The notes under the pieces: model-generated
The model's input: the letters and a program-made list of their open reading frames with translations, nothing else
The model's database searches: none
Told to the model about the DNA's origin: nothing
Virus record (IMG/VR): IMGVR_UViG_3300042892_000612
Span: 1 to 30,623 of that record
Strand: one strand, 5' to 3'
Source: a virus
DNA length: 30,623 nt
Part shown: in pieces, positions 23,296 through 30,021 of the stretch
How positions within the stretch are numbered: the first letter of the stretch is position 1
Layout of the letters: each line of letters opens with the position of its first letter
Position numbers and translations under genes: made by a program

Positions 23296-23541
23296 CTACC
23301 ATGCCCGACATGACCAAGTTCTGGGTTTCGTAGGATCTTTCGCCGTATCGCAGTTGTGCCTCGCTCGGAAGCTTTTCCGCCGTTCCGGATCGTCCTTCTT
23401 AACCTCCATATTGGGATCACCGAAGCGAACCTTGATCACAGTGCCCTTCGGATTGCGGACGTACACCGCTTTCTTCTTGGACTCGCCCGGTGTGTAGAAA
23501 GGTTTGCCAAGCGATACTTTCTTTCCTTGGTACTCGGCCAT
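23296..23541 (-). CDS. DUF5872-like small protein
   Basis: An 81-residue protein with a conserved layout I recognise from large phages and some algal viruses. It has AEYQGKKVSLGKPFYTPGES, the AVYVRNPKGTVIKVRFGDPN core (39-58), and RRKSFRARHNCDTAKDP ending WSCRAW. Two Cys and a His (RARHNC, WSC) could bind a metal. Function unknown; in other viruses it lies in head-gene clusters. It starts one base after the previous stop. Naming of the DUF is from memory and should be taken as moderate. Confidence 0.65.
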   Translation of the reverse strand: MAEYQGKKVSLGKPFYTPGESKKKAVYVRNPKGTVIKVRFGDPNMEVKKDDPERRKSFRARHNCDTAKDPTKPRTWSCRAW

Positions 23542-23542
23542 A

Positions 23543-23845
23543 TCAAGATTGGAATAGGGGTGAATCCTGCAACTCCTTGATGTTCTCCTGCCTCTTAGCC
23601 TTCTGGAACCTGATCTTCGGTGCCACACCCTCCTCAAGCTGCTCCATTAACGGAGCTTGGGGCTGGGTTTGCACCGGAATCGAGGTCAAAACGGGCTGAG
23701 GCTCCACAATAATAGCGGTCATAGCGTAAAATTCTCCGCACCAATCAAAATCCAGCACAGTGGGCCAGCAAGTTGGCCTACTGGTGGGCGGAAACCGCCG
23801 GCAGGTCTTGTCGGAGGCTCGATATCGGCAATCTTTGCAGGTCAT
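23543..23845 (-). CDS. Cys-rich small protein, 100 aa
   Basis: Residues 1-40 hold five Cys (CKDC, CRR, CWP, WCGEF), matching short phage proteins that end this part in DWCGEF and look like a zinc- or iron-binding mini-domain. The remainder is Pro/Gln-rich then charged and probably unfolded. It sits directly after the portal gene (3-base gap). Function unknown; a structural or regulatory mini-protein is plausible. Confidence 0.6.
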   Translation of the reverse strand: MTCKDCRYRASDKTCRRFPPTSRPTCWPTVLDFDWCGEFYAMTAIIVEPQPVLTSIPVQTQPQAPLMEQLEEGVAPKIRFQKAKRQENIKELQDSPLFQS

Positions 23846-23848
23846 AGC

Positions 23849-25741
23849 TTATTGAACCATCTGCGGCTCCGGTCCGGCGGGCGGCATTGGCATTTGGGGC
23901 TGCTGCTGCTGCAACAAACCGCTGCTGGTCAGGAACTTCTGGATCTCAGCCCTTAGTTTCCGCGCTTCATTGGTCGCCACCTGCTCGTACCCTTGCAACA
24001 GGCTGTCAATCCGCACCATGAACGCATTCTTGGAAGCCGGACTGAACTGCTGCCCCTGCTGGATTGCCCCATTCAGGTACTGCATCAGCACACCGATACG
24101 GCCCGCGAAGTTCTGACCTGGTTTAGCCGGCACCGGGATGCCGATTAGCAGTGTCGGGATCGTCTTGGTCTCGTCCTCCAACTCATCCTGCTGCTTCTGA
24201 CCTGGATCCCGTATCAATCGCTTGATCAGGGACGGGTCATCCAGCTCCATGATGCTCTTATCCAGCTCCACCTGATCGACCCAGGGGCTGTTCTGGAAGA
24301 GTTGCTTACGGTTAATGGCCTGCTGAACCATCATCTGCCGGCTGACCATGTCCATACCGCCCTTCGGTTCCAGCTCATATTGATCGTGCAATGCCACCGG
24401 ATCCGCATCCAGCGAGTCCTCCGCAAATCGATATCGTAAACTCTTGGAATCATACTGAACATAAAGTCCCCAAGCTTGCCGGTACATCTTGCCCAGTGCC
24501 ATACGGAATAGTCGCGCCCGCAGATCCCCACTCTGCATTGCCTGAGCATTGATACTCTGAATCTCGGTCGCCGTCCGCCGGTCGCTGCCCCCGCCCATCG
24601 CACTACCCATCGCGTAATCCGGACTACCGATCCGGTTCTCCGCGACCGCCCGAGTCTGGTTCAGCTCCTGATCGAAGCTCACCGGCGGCTGCGGCATCTG
24701 GACCGGGGCCACGCCATACGGCAAGATCTGACCGGGCGAGAACCGCAAGTTGATGCTGTTCGGCAGCTCCCGTTCCGCTCGGAATAGCGGGCGATTATAC
24801 AGCGTCATCGCGTCGTGTTTGTGGTTCCACATCGAGGTCATGGACAACTCGAATGGAGCCAGGATCTCGCACACGCCCCGCGGGCTGAACCATCCCTTGT
24901 CCTTGATCTCATACGGGAAGTCCACAAAGGGACATTGGCCATGATCATATGGCAACTCCATCGGATCTCGCAGATCCATGTCCACTGCCGCGGGGCTGTA
25001 CAGGTAAACCTCCCACACCCCGTCATCCCGCTTCTTGTACACCTCCCACACAATCACACCATCGGTATTGCTCGTGTAAGTGATACCCTCACGAAGTTGC
25101 TTTGCGTCATCCTCGGTCGCTGCTCCCGGGACGTTATCGTCCTGCTGCGGATTACCCCGAATTTTCTCGATCGTCTTGGAATCGCTCTTCCACCCGAACT
25201 GCCCAGCCATCCGCTTGTACGCCCCCACACTCATCGGCATCACATGCACCGCCCAATCTGCATCCTGCAAATCCACGGTGTAGGCCGGCACAATAAAATA
25301 CATCGGGTCAATCGCCTCAAACCCCACCCGCTTATCACCGGGATTCCAGAAGCACTTGATCACCCCGCGCCCGCTCATCAGCGTGTAATCCACCCAGCTC
25401 AGGACTTCGTCCGTAAAGTTGGTCTTGTCCCGAATCTTATAATTGAACCAGTCCTCAGCCACCTTCGTATACGCATTCAACTGCTGGCGCATCGGAACAA
25501 AGCTGGCCACAACATCCATGCCTAACGCCTGCTGGAGGAACAGCGGCTTGAGCTTCTCGATCGCCGTATCAATGAGCGGCCAATGCAGATCCGCGGCCTT
25601 GGGCCAGGGCTTATTGGTACGTCGCAATCCGTGATGGCGTAACTCATACCACCGCGTCTGCCTTATCTCCCACGGGCTTCGCTGGGCAACAGCCTCAACA
25701 ATCTGGCCCTGCAACGAATTCCGCTGTTTGTCGCTCATCAT
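23849..25741 (-). CDS. Portal protein
   Basis: A 630-residue portal of the P22/N4-like group. Recognisable parts are the N-terminal YELRHHGLRRTNKPWP segment, the DWFNYKIRDKTNFTDEVLSWVDY helix, the wing region with FEAIDPMYFIVP, the stem-associated MTSMWNHKHDAMTLYNRP region, and a Gln/Pro/Met-rich C-terminal barrel tail. It forms the dodecameric gate through which the terminase pumps DNA and where the adaptor docks. ATG 25741 or 25738 are both possible; an AGGAAGAGG tract lies about 15-20 bases upstream. It follows the large terminase gene by 18 bases. Confidence 0.85.
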   Translation of the reverse strand: MMSDKQRNSLQGQIVEAVAQRSPWEIRQTRWYELRHHGLRRTNKPWPKAADLHWPLIDTAIEKLKPLFLQQALGMDVVASFVPMRQQLNAYTKVAEDWFNYKIRDKTNFTDEVLSWVDYTLMSGRGVIKCFWNPGDKRVGFEAIDPMYFIVPAYTVDLQDADWAVHVMPMSVGAYKRMAGQFGWKSDSKTIEKIRGNPQQDDNVPGAATEDDAKQLREGITYTSNTDGVIVWEVYKKRDDGVWEVYLYSPAAVDMDLRDPMELPYDHGQCPFVDFPYEIKDKGWFSPRGVCEILAPFELSMTSMWNHKHDAMTLYNRPLFRAERELPNSINLRFSPGQILPYGVAPVQMPQPPVSFDQELNQTRAVAENRIGSPDYAMGSAMGGGSDRRTATEIQSINAQAMQSGDLRARLFRMALGKMYRQAWGLYVQYDSKSLRYRFAEDSLDADPVALHDQYELEPKGGMDMVSRQMMVQQAINRKQLFQNSPWVDQVELDKSIMELDDPSLIKRLIRDPGQKQQDELEDETKTIPTLLIGIPVPAKPGQNFAGRIGVLMQYLNGAIQQGQQFSPASKNAFMVRIDSLLQGYEQVATNEARKLRAEIQKFLTSSGLLQQQQPQMPMPPAGPEPQMVQ

Positions 25742-25759
25742 AAATGTATACCCCTCTTC

Positions 25760-27295
25760 CTACCCGCCAACCTCGCATCCAGCAAGCGGAGACCCAGTTT
25801 CCTCCACCGGACCTATCTCATCCTCCATCCTTTCAAGCAAGCTCCTTCCATCCTCTCCCAATGCTTTCAGGTACTCATCCATCCGCTTCCCGCCACCACC
25901 GCAAAACGCCAGTACCATAGCATCCGCCCGATCCGGACTATTCACCCCGCGGGATCGCAACTCGTCCTTACCCTCCAGAGTCAACTTCCCCTTGCCATTA
26001 GTCCGCACCTTCCTGCTCACGAACTGCTGCAATAGAATCTCGTCCGTTCCCACCGGCCCCAGATTCACCTTCGCTTCCTCCACCATCCGCCCGAACTCGA
26101 TCCACATCTCCGCCGCCCTATTCACGAACTGATCATCCCGAATGGCCCGCTCCCCAAAGTTCACTCGCCGCACATCCCAACCCTCAGAGCGCAGCGCATC
26201 ACACATCACAACACCCATCCCGCCCACATCCGCATAGATATCCGCCGCCTTCAGATTCCACTTCCTGAACTCCGCTATGAACCTACCCACACTGGCCATC
26301 GTGTCCTTATCCCGCCACCGCACCAGCCCCTTAACGGTATTACCCTGGCGAATAACGAGAACGCTTTCATCACCACCAGCCGAGAAGTCACATCCCGCGG
26401 TCAACGGCTGACCCTCTGTATCCTCCTTAGGTGGGCCACTAACCACCCTCTGCCAATCGATCGTCTTCACCGCCGTCAAACTCCCATCGTCCTCCATGAA
26501 CTCCGCGTAGATCATCGATCTCACCAGCGGATGCCCCTCGCCCCATCTCGCGAACTGATCGTCAATCCACTCCTTCCGGATATGCGGACAATCAAACGCG
26601 GTCACCGTAAAGGTATTCCACTTCCCATCGTTGCGCCGGAATACATCGTAGAAATAGCCGCTGCTCCCACCGGGGCTACTCATCAACAGAGTCCGCGTTG
26701 GCTGGCACCGTTCCATCGACTGGAATATCCCGTCCGGTACCGCCTTCGCCTCATCCACAATATACATCAAATCATTGCTCGGACCCTGCACATGCCAGCC
26801 CTCCGCCTTCTCAGGATTGCTCGCGCTAAACCCAATACACCTACTCACCAACTCCTGACCATCCACCTTCTTCGGGTACACATAGCGGATCTCGCCATCC
26901 TTGATCGAGAATCCATTCTCCTCGCCACCCAATCCATTGATCATCTTACGCAGGTGCGGCCACAGAGCATCGGCCACCTGTCGGTACACACCCGCCGTAC
27001 ATACCACAAGGCTCCCAGGCCAGCGGAGCATGTGCCAGACAACGGCTGACGCGGCTACCATGCTCGTCTTTCCAGAACCATTCGCGGCTTTGAGTGCCAC
27101 CTTGGAATGCTTCTCGTTCAACGCTCCCAGCACCTTCTCCTGCCAAGGATAGGTGTCGCGAAGCCCCAACATCATCTTAGGGAAGTTGGCCAAATGTTGT
27201 GCCTCCTCCAGGAGCTTACGCTGCTTCCATGCAGGGATATGCGAACCCATTCCTAGTGAAGGGGATTTCTTCCGTTTAATTTGCTTGACACTCAT
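25760..27295 (-). CDS. Terminase large subunit
   Basis: A 511-residue packaging motor with both terminase domains. ATPase: Walker A ANGSGKTS (71-78), Walker B LMYIVDEA with Asp181/Glu182, and motif III LLMSSPGG (203-210). RNase H-like nuclease: Asp303 (GCDFSAGGDE), Asp356 (ADVGG) and Asp455/Asp458 (SPDRADAM). The enzyme cuts concatemers and pumps DNA through the portal. The leader is A/C-rich (CCCAACCCAATTTT) with no Shine-Dalgarno. A 125-base gap of C/G runs separates it from the small subunit. Confidence 0.9.
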   Translation of the reverse strand: MSVKQIKRKKSPSLGMGSHIPAWKQRKLLEEAQHLANFPKMMLGLRDTYPWQEKVLGALNEKHSKVALKAANGSGKTSMVAASAVVWHMLRWPGSLVVCTAGVYRQVADALWPHLRKMINGLGGEENGFSIKDGEIRYVYPKKVDGQELVSRCIGFSASNPEKAEGWHVQGPSNDLMYIVDEAKAVPDGIFQSMERCQPTRTLLMSSPGGSSGYFYDVFRRNDGKWNTFTVTAFDCPHIRKEWIDDQFARWGEGHPLVRSMIYAEFMEDDGSLTAVKTIDWQRVVSGPPKEDTEGQPLTAGCDFSAGGDESVLVIRQGNTVKGLVRWRDKDTMASVGRFIAEFRKWNLKAADIYADVGGMGVVMCDALRSEGWDVRRVNFGERAIRDDQFVNRAAEMWIEFGRMVEEAKVNLGPVGTDEILLQQFVSRKVRTNGKGKLTLEGKDELRSRGVNSPDRADAMVLAFCGGGGKRMDEYLKALGEDGRSLLERMEDEIGPVEETGSPLAGCEVGG

Positions 27296-27420
27296 AAAAT
27301 TGGGTTGGGTGGGGAGAGGGGGGTATAGGTATCACCCACCCCCCCTCCTGGGTGGTCCCCCGCCCCCGTCGTCCTATTACCATATCCGCCATCCGTATAC
27401 CGCTATTGCTATTGCCTATC
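27296..27420 (-). promoter_or_regulatory. G/C-tract-rich gap between small and large terminase
   Basis: On the coding (minus) strand this gap has G5-C-G5 (27367-27357) and G7-T-G3 (27345-27335), four G-runs that could form a G-quadruplex. On the plus strand CACCCA (27333-27338) pairs with TGGGTG (27349-27354), and a competing GGAGAGGGGGG/CCCCCCCTCC stem is possible. No gene is seen. It may be a control element for large-terminase translation or a packaging recognition site, since pac/cos sites often lie near small-terminase genes. Confidence 0.45.
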
Positions 27421-27843
27421 CTATTTAGATTGCCCACCGAATGCGCCAAGTAAATTGCCGCTAACTGATAGTTCCTTACCACCTTTACCAGTATGCTCAA
27501 GTGATGCTCTTGCAACGTAGCCTCTAGTCCGTTCCAGCATCCACCCCGCCGCTTGCCAATTGGCTTCGCCGCTTATGATCTTCCTTTGAAGTAGCAACTC
27601 GCCCTCTGCCCTGGCTTGATCAAGCTCTTTCCGGAAAGCCGGGTTAGCGTTGATCCACCGCGCCCATTGTGTCTCGGTGGATGAGAACCCGCAGAGCATC
27701 GCGATGCGTTCGAGCGGCATGCCGTATCGCGCAGCTTCCATCGCCTTGTTTTTTGTTTCGGGTGACAAGGTCATTTTAGTGCCCTTCTCCGGCTTCGCCC
27801 TCATCCTAGGCTTCTCCAGGACAACCCCCGCTTTCGCTTTCAT
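27421..27843 (-). CDS. Terminase small subunit
   Basis: A 140-residue protein with a basic N-terminal tail and a helix-turn-helix about residues 30-66 (AARYGMPLERIAMLCGFSST, then ARWINANPAFRKELDQARAEGE). A long helix and a Gly-rich C-terminus follow. This matches phage small terminases that form rings and recognise the packaging site. It is the first gene of the minus-strand unit. Its ATG 27843 is preceded by a strong GGGGGTGG purine tract, unlike most downstream genes. Confidence 0.85.
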   Translation of the reverse strand: MKAKAGVVLEKPRMRAKPEKGTKMTLSPETKNKAMEAARYGMPLERIAMLCGFSSTETQWARWINANPAFRKELDQARAEGELLLQRKIISGEANWQAAGWMLERTRGYVARASLEHTGKGGKELSVSGNLLGAFGGQSK

Positions 27844-27850
27844 CCACCCC

Positions 27851-27879
27851 CTTTACCTCGGATTTATTTTCTTTACCTC
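27851..27879 (-). repeat. Two GAGGTAAAG direct repeats upstream of small terminase
   Basis: The 9-base word GAGGTAAAG (minus strand) occurs twice, at 27859-27851 and 27879-27871, starts 20 bases apart, about two helical turns. One copy lies near the ribosome-binding position and one overlaps the predicted -35/-10 spacer, so they may be protein-binding half-sites or a duplicated ribosome-binding element. Confidence 0.4.
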
Positions 27880-27891
27880 TTTTGTTGCCAA
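27863..27891 (-). promoter_or_regulatory. Candidate promoter for the minus-strand operon
   Basis: Minus strand: TTGGCA (27891-27886), a 17-base spacer, then AATAAA (27868-27863). The -35 matches sigma-70 consensus in 5 of 6 bases and the -10 in 4 of 6, with ideal spacing and a short leader to ATG 27843. It sits in the divergent gap and could drive the 27.8-kb unit. It is unverified. Confidence 0.4.
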
Positions 27892-27950
27892 CCCTCAGCA
27901 ACTGTGATCTCCTTTGCGCACGGCCTGATTTACGGGCCTGCAAAAAACTT

Positions 27951-28166
27951 ATGATCCTCCTCCTCGATCACTTCAATCACACGCGGATCAGCACCCACCG
28001 CACGGTCGCGGCCGCGATCAAAGCCCGCATCGCCCATGCGAAACGGCTCAACCGCAACTCTCCCGGTTCCTACGTATGGTATCGGATCACGGACGCCGAA
28101 GGCCGCGCTATCTGCGGAGAACTGCAGATGGAAATTGAACTCGCCCTTCAAACCTCAGCCCGCTAA
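27951..28166 (+). CDS. Small hypothetical phage protein, 71 aa
   Basis: First gene of the plus-strand cluster. The protein begins MILLLDHFNHTRISTHRTVAAAIKARIAH, a pattern seen in short phage proteins, then a SYVWYRITDAEGRAI strand pair and a hydrophilic end. ATG 27951 is chosen because the conserved pattern starts there; an upstream ATG at 27882 would add 23 unlike residues. Function unknown. It lies in the early-type region with other small genes, so a host-takeover role is possible. Confidence 0.6.
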   Translation: MILLLDHFNHTRISTHRTVAAAIKARIAHAKRLNRNSPGSYVWYRITDAEGRAICGELQMEIELALQTSAR

Positions 28167-28170
28167 TCCA

Positions 28171-28278
28171 ATGAAACTCCGAATCCCCCCTCGCTTCCAC
28201 GGCCCGCTATGCGCCCTTGGCTTCATTCTCCTTATGGCTCTTGTGGCTTTAATCGAAAGCCTCGGAGGTTCCCTTTGA
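28171..28278 (+). CDS. Tiny single-pass membrane protein, 35 aa
   Basis: MKLRIPPRFHGPLCALGFIL opens the protein, followed by a continuing hydrophobic LMALVALIESLGG. There is one predicted transmembrane helix (about 12-29) with a basic N-terminus, so the C-terminus probably faces out. Its last codons form the first copy of the 16-base GGAGG start cassette that serves the next gene. It starts four bases after the previous stop. Function unknown. Confidence 0.5.
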   Translation: MKLRIPPRFHGPLCALGFILLMALVALIESLGGSL

Positions 28279-28529
28279 CTCTCTACCGTTGCAACGGCTT
28301 TCGCTCGGTTCGCGCCGAAGGCATCGCCGCCGCCGCTGAGATCTTCGCCCGCCGTGCCGCTCGCCGCGCATTCGGTCGCCGCGGATATGTTCGGACCCTT
28401 GTGGAAGATTCTTACGTCCCGAATCTCTCGATTGTAGAATTCGCCGCTTTCATCGGTTACTCGAGCGGCCGCAACGAAACTACCGGACATAACGTCCGTT
28501 TCACCGTAGTCAACGGAGGTTCCCTTTGA
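28263..28529 (+). promoter_or_regulatory. Two identical 16-base RBS/TTG start cassettes
   Basis: CGGAGGTTCCCTTTGA occurs at 28263-28278 and again at 28514-28529. Each copy contains GGAGG, a six-base spacer, a TTG start and the overlapping TGA stop of the upstream gene; each also encodes the same GGSL end of the upstream protein. These cassettes set the starts of the 84- and 234-residue genes. Confidence 0.75.
28275..28529 (+). CDS. Hypothetical Arg/Ala-rich protein, TTG start, 84 aa
   Basis: An 84-residue protein starting at TTG 28275, six bases after GGAGG and overlapping the previous TGA by TTGA. It reads YRCNGFRSVRAEGIAAAAEI, then an Arg/Ala helix, GRRGYVRTL, and VEFAAFIGYSSGRNETTGHN, which looks like a conserved small domain. 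There is no ATG in a useful place, so the TTG is supported by the Shine-Dalgarno and coupling. It probably binds nucleic acid given its basic helix, but no function is established. Confidence 0.65.
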   Translation: MTLYRCNGFRSVRAEGIAAAAEIFARRAARRAFGRRGYVRTLVEDSYVPNLSIVEFAAFIGYSSGRNETTGHNVRFTVVNGGSL

Positions 28530-29230
28530 ACGGCTTCATTCTCCACGAGGATCGCGACCGCGTGATCATCGCGACCGGCTTTGAAACTCCGAGCGATAAC
28601 CGGAAAACCGGCGACATGATTCAAATTTGGATCCTAGTCAAAGCCTGTAGCCCTACCGAAGCAATCCGCACGGGCTTGGATCGTTTGATCTGTGGATCTT
28701 GTGTCCATCGCGGGCACGAAGAAAACGGCCGCTTCGGTGTTGAGCGCACTTGCTACGTGAACCCCGGCCAAGCCCCACAGGGTATCTGGAAGTCGTGGAA
28801 AGCCGGAAACTATGCGCCCTTGCGTAGTCTCGAGTGTTTCGTCGGAAGGAAAGTCCGTTTCGGAGCTTATGGCGATCCCGTGCACATCCCGCTTTCCCTT
28901 GCGCTTGCAATTGCGGGTGTGGCTTCGGGGTGGACAGGCTACACACATCAATGGCGGAAACCCTCCTTGCAAGGATGGAAAACCCTTTTGATGGCCTCGG
29001 TGGATTCCATCGCGGAACTTGTGATCGCCCGGTCGCTCGGGTGGAGCACCTTTCGTGTTGGCTCCGAAGCTTCGGTAGGGGAATCCCTTTGCGCGTCCGA
29101 TCGCGATGGAACCCCATGCGCTGTGTGCCTGCTGTGTGCGGGTGCTCGCGGGGGTCTCGAGTCTGTCCACATTCCGCCCCATGGAACCGGTGCCCGTCAC
29201 TTCGTGGACATGCCCGCTTTGATTGCGTGA
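28526..29230 (+). CDS. Cys-rich phage protein with Gp88-like motif order, 234 aa
   Basis: A 234-residue protein starting at TTG 28526, with GGAGG six bases upstream in an exact copy of the preceding start cassette. Motif order: CGSC (51-54), CYVNPGQAPQGIWKSW, VRFGAYGDPVHIP, GYTHQW, MASVDS, and a C-terminal CAxxRDGTPCAVCLLC cluster followed by a terminal H-x-x-x-H-G region. The order resembles phage gene-product-88 proteins (C..C..CY, then a G-D, a Y-T and a C..C..C..H cluster). Function of that family is unknown. The Cys sets suggest metal binding. Several other frames are open here, but only this one has a consistent pattern. Confidence 0.7.
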   Translation: MNGFILHEDRDRVIIATGFETPSDNRKTGDMIQIWILVKACSPTEAIRTGLDRLICGSCVHRGHEENGRFGVERTCYVNPGQAPQGIWKSWKAGNYAPLRSLECFVGRKVRFGAYGDPVHIPLSLALAIAGVASGWTGYTHQWRKPSLQGWKTLLMASVDSIAELVIARSLGWSTFRVGSEASVGESLCASDRDGTPCAVCLLCAGARGGLESVHIPPHGTGARHFVDMPALIA

Positions 29231-29290
29231 ATTCCCCGGTGAGTCCATCGGCAACGGTGGATTCCACGGGCAATTGATGCCCTTTAAACT

Positions 29291-29560
29291 ATGCAATCCA
29301 TCCAAACCAAATACCTACCCCCCACGGACACGAAGGGGGCACGCATCAAAGCAGCCTGTGAAAGGGGAACCCGTACAATCCCCTACCCTTACGAGTTGTC
29401 CGGTGATTCGGTCCATCGGGAAGCTGCCCTTCAATTGATTGAGCGATTCGTTGCCGAAGATTGGAAGGAGCGGGCCACGCCCCCATCGCAGAACCCGTGG
29501 AAAAGGGTTTTCGTGACTGGTTCCCTTCCCGATGGAACTATGGCCCACGTTTTCCTTTGA
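29291..29560 (+). CDS. Conserved small phage protein, 89 aa
   Basis: Opens MQSIQTKYLPPTDTKGARIK, then AACERGTRTIPYPYELSGDS and REAALQLIERFVAEDWK. This matches a short family common in phage early regions (KYLxPTxxxGxRIKAxxxxGxxTIPYxY). It ends with VTGSLPDGTMAHVFL. Probably a small beta-alpha fold, function unknown. Start ATG 29291 follows a 60-base gap in which I see no gene or clear signal; no Shine-Dalgarno is visible. Confidence 0.7.
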   Translation: MQSIQTKYLPPTDTKGARIKAACERGTRTIPYPYELSGDSVHREAALQLIERFVAEDWKERATPPSQNPWKRVFVTGSLPDGTMAHVFL

Positions 29561-29564
29561 CCCC

Positions 29565-29660
29565 ATGAAACCCCTCCTTCGCGTCCTTGGGTATCTTGCC
29601 CTGTGTCTACTTTTCACCCTCCTTCTCATCCTATCTGCCCTTGCCGGCAACGGTAAGTAA
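29565..29660 (+). CDS. Tiny single-pass membrane protein, 31 aa
   Basis: MKPLLRVLGYLALCLLFTLL and a further hydrophobic LILSALAG give one membrane helix with a basic start, typical of tiny phage membrane proteins. It begins four bases after the previous stop and ends 21 bases before the terminator hairpin. No function assigned. The case for it is the hydrophobic pattern and the fit between stop and terminator. Confidence 0.5.
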   Translation: MKPLLRVLGYLALCLLFTLLLILSALAGNGK

Positions 29661-29681
29661 ATCCCAAGCCATTCACCACAC

Positions 29682-29712
29682 CCCGTAGGTTTACCCCTAC
29701 GGGCTTTTCTTT
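29682..29712 (+). terminator. Rho-independent terminator of plus-strand cluster
   Basis: CCCGTAGG (29682-29689) pairs with CCTACGGG (29696-29703) around a 6-base loop and is followed by CTTTTCTTT. A clear intrinsic terminator just after the last gene of the cluster. Confidence 0.85.
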
Positions 29713-29742
29713 GCCCGTGTGGTCTCATCACCCCGCTTGCCG

Positions 29743-29757
29743 CCTTCCTTCCTTCCT
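29743..29757 (+). repeat. CCTT microsatellite, first tract
   Basis: Three CCTT units plus CCT, inside a pyrimidine-rich stretch. A second tract of four units lies at 29817-29832. Confidence 0.7.
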
Positions 29758-29816
29758 AGGGCCTTGCCGCTTGTCTTCCTAGTCGGCCAATCGATTGCCC
29801 CCCTTGTGTGTGGTTC

Positions 29817-29832
29817 CCTTCCTTCCTTCCTT
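29817..29832 (+). repeat. CCTT microsatellite, second tract
   Basis: Four perfect CCTT units, directly before the GTCACTG array. Such tracts can slip, so length may vary between strains. Confidence 0.7.
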
Positions 29833-29859
29833 GTCACTGGTCACTGGTCACTGGTCACT
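29833..29859 (+). repeat. GTCACTG heptamer tandem array
   Basis: Three perfect GTCACTG units and a partial fourth (GTCACT), 27 bases, period 7. An inverted GTGACCA copy lies 17 bases downstream. The form suits an iteron or binding array. Confidence 0.75.
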
Positions 29860-29895
29860 TTCGATTTGACACTAGGTGACCAGGATACCCCCTAG

Positions 29896-29965
29896 GACAT
29901 CGAATGTCCCACCCCGCTATTTGCATAGCACTCCAAGGTAAGACATCCCATGTCCCACCCCGTTA
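29896..29965 (+). promoter_or_regulatory. Pair of repeated dyad operators
   Basis: GACAT-CGA-ATGTC (29896-29908) and GACAT-CCC-ATGTC (29942-29954), starts 46 bases apart, each followed by CCACCCCG and then CTA or TTA. The dyads are typical of homodimer operators. GCTAT-TTGC-ATAGC lies between them. Confidence 0.55.
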
Positions 29966-29990
29966 CATCCACTGCGACCTTGCCGGTATC

Positions 29991-30012
29991 ATCCCGAAAT
30001 CTGTTTCGGGAT
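29991..30012 (+). promoter_or_regulatory. 9-bp perfect hairpin
   Basis: ATCCCGAAA (29991-29999) pairs with TTTCGGGAT (30004-30012) around the loop TCTG. No U-run follows, so it is not a standard terminator. It may be a regulator site or structural RNA element. Confidence 0.6.
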
Positions 30013-30021
30013 CATGCAATC

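Noticed and set aside
28634-29305. Minus-strand open frames opposite the Gp88-like gene
   Set aside because: Two overlapping minus frames are open but have Arg/Pro/Ser-rich, pattern-free products and no coupled start; the plus frame has conserved motifs and a strong RBS.
29833-29859. CRISPR-like short repeats
   Set aside because: Units are 7 bases with no spacers, so this is a tandem array, not a CRISPR.
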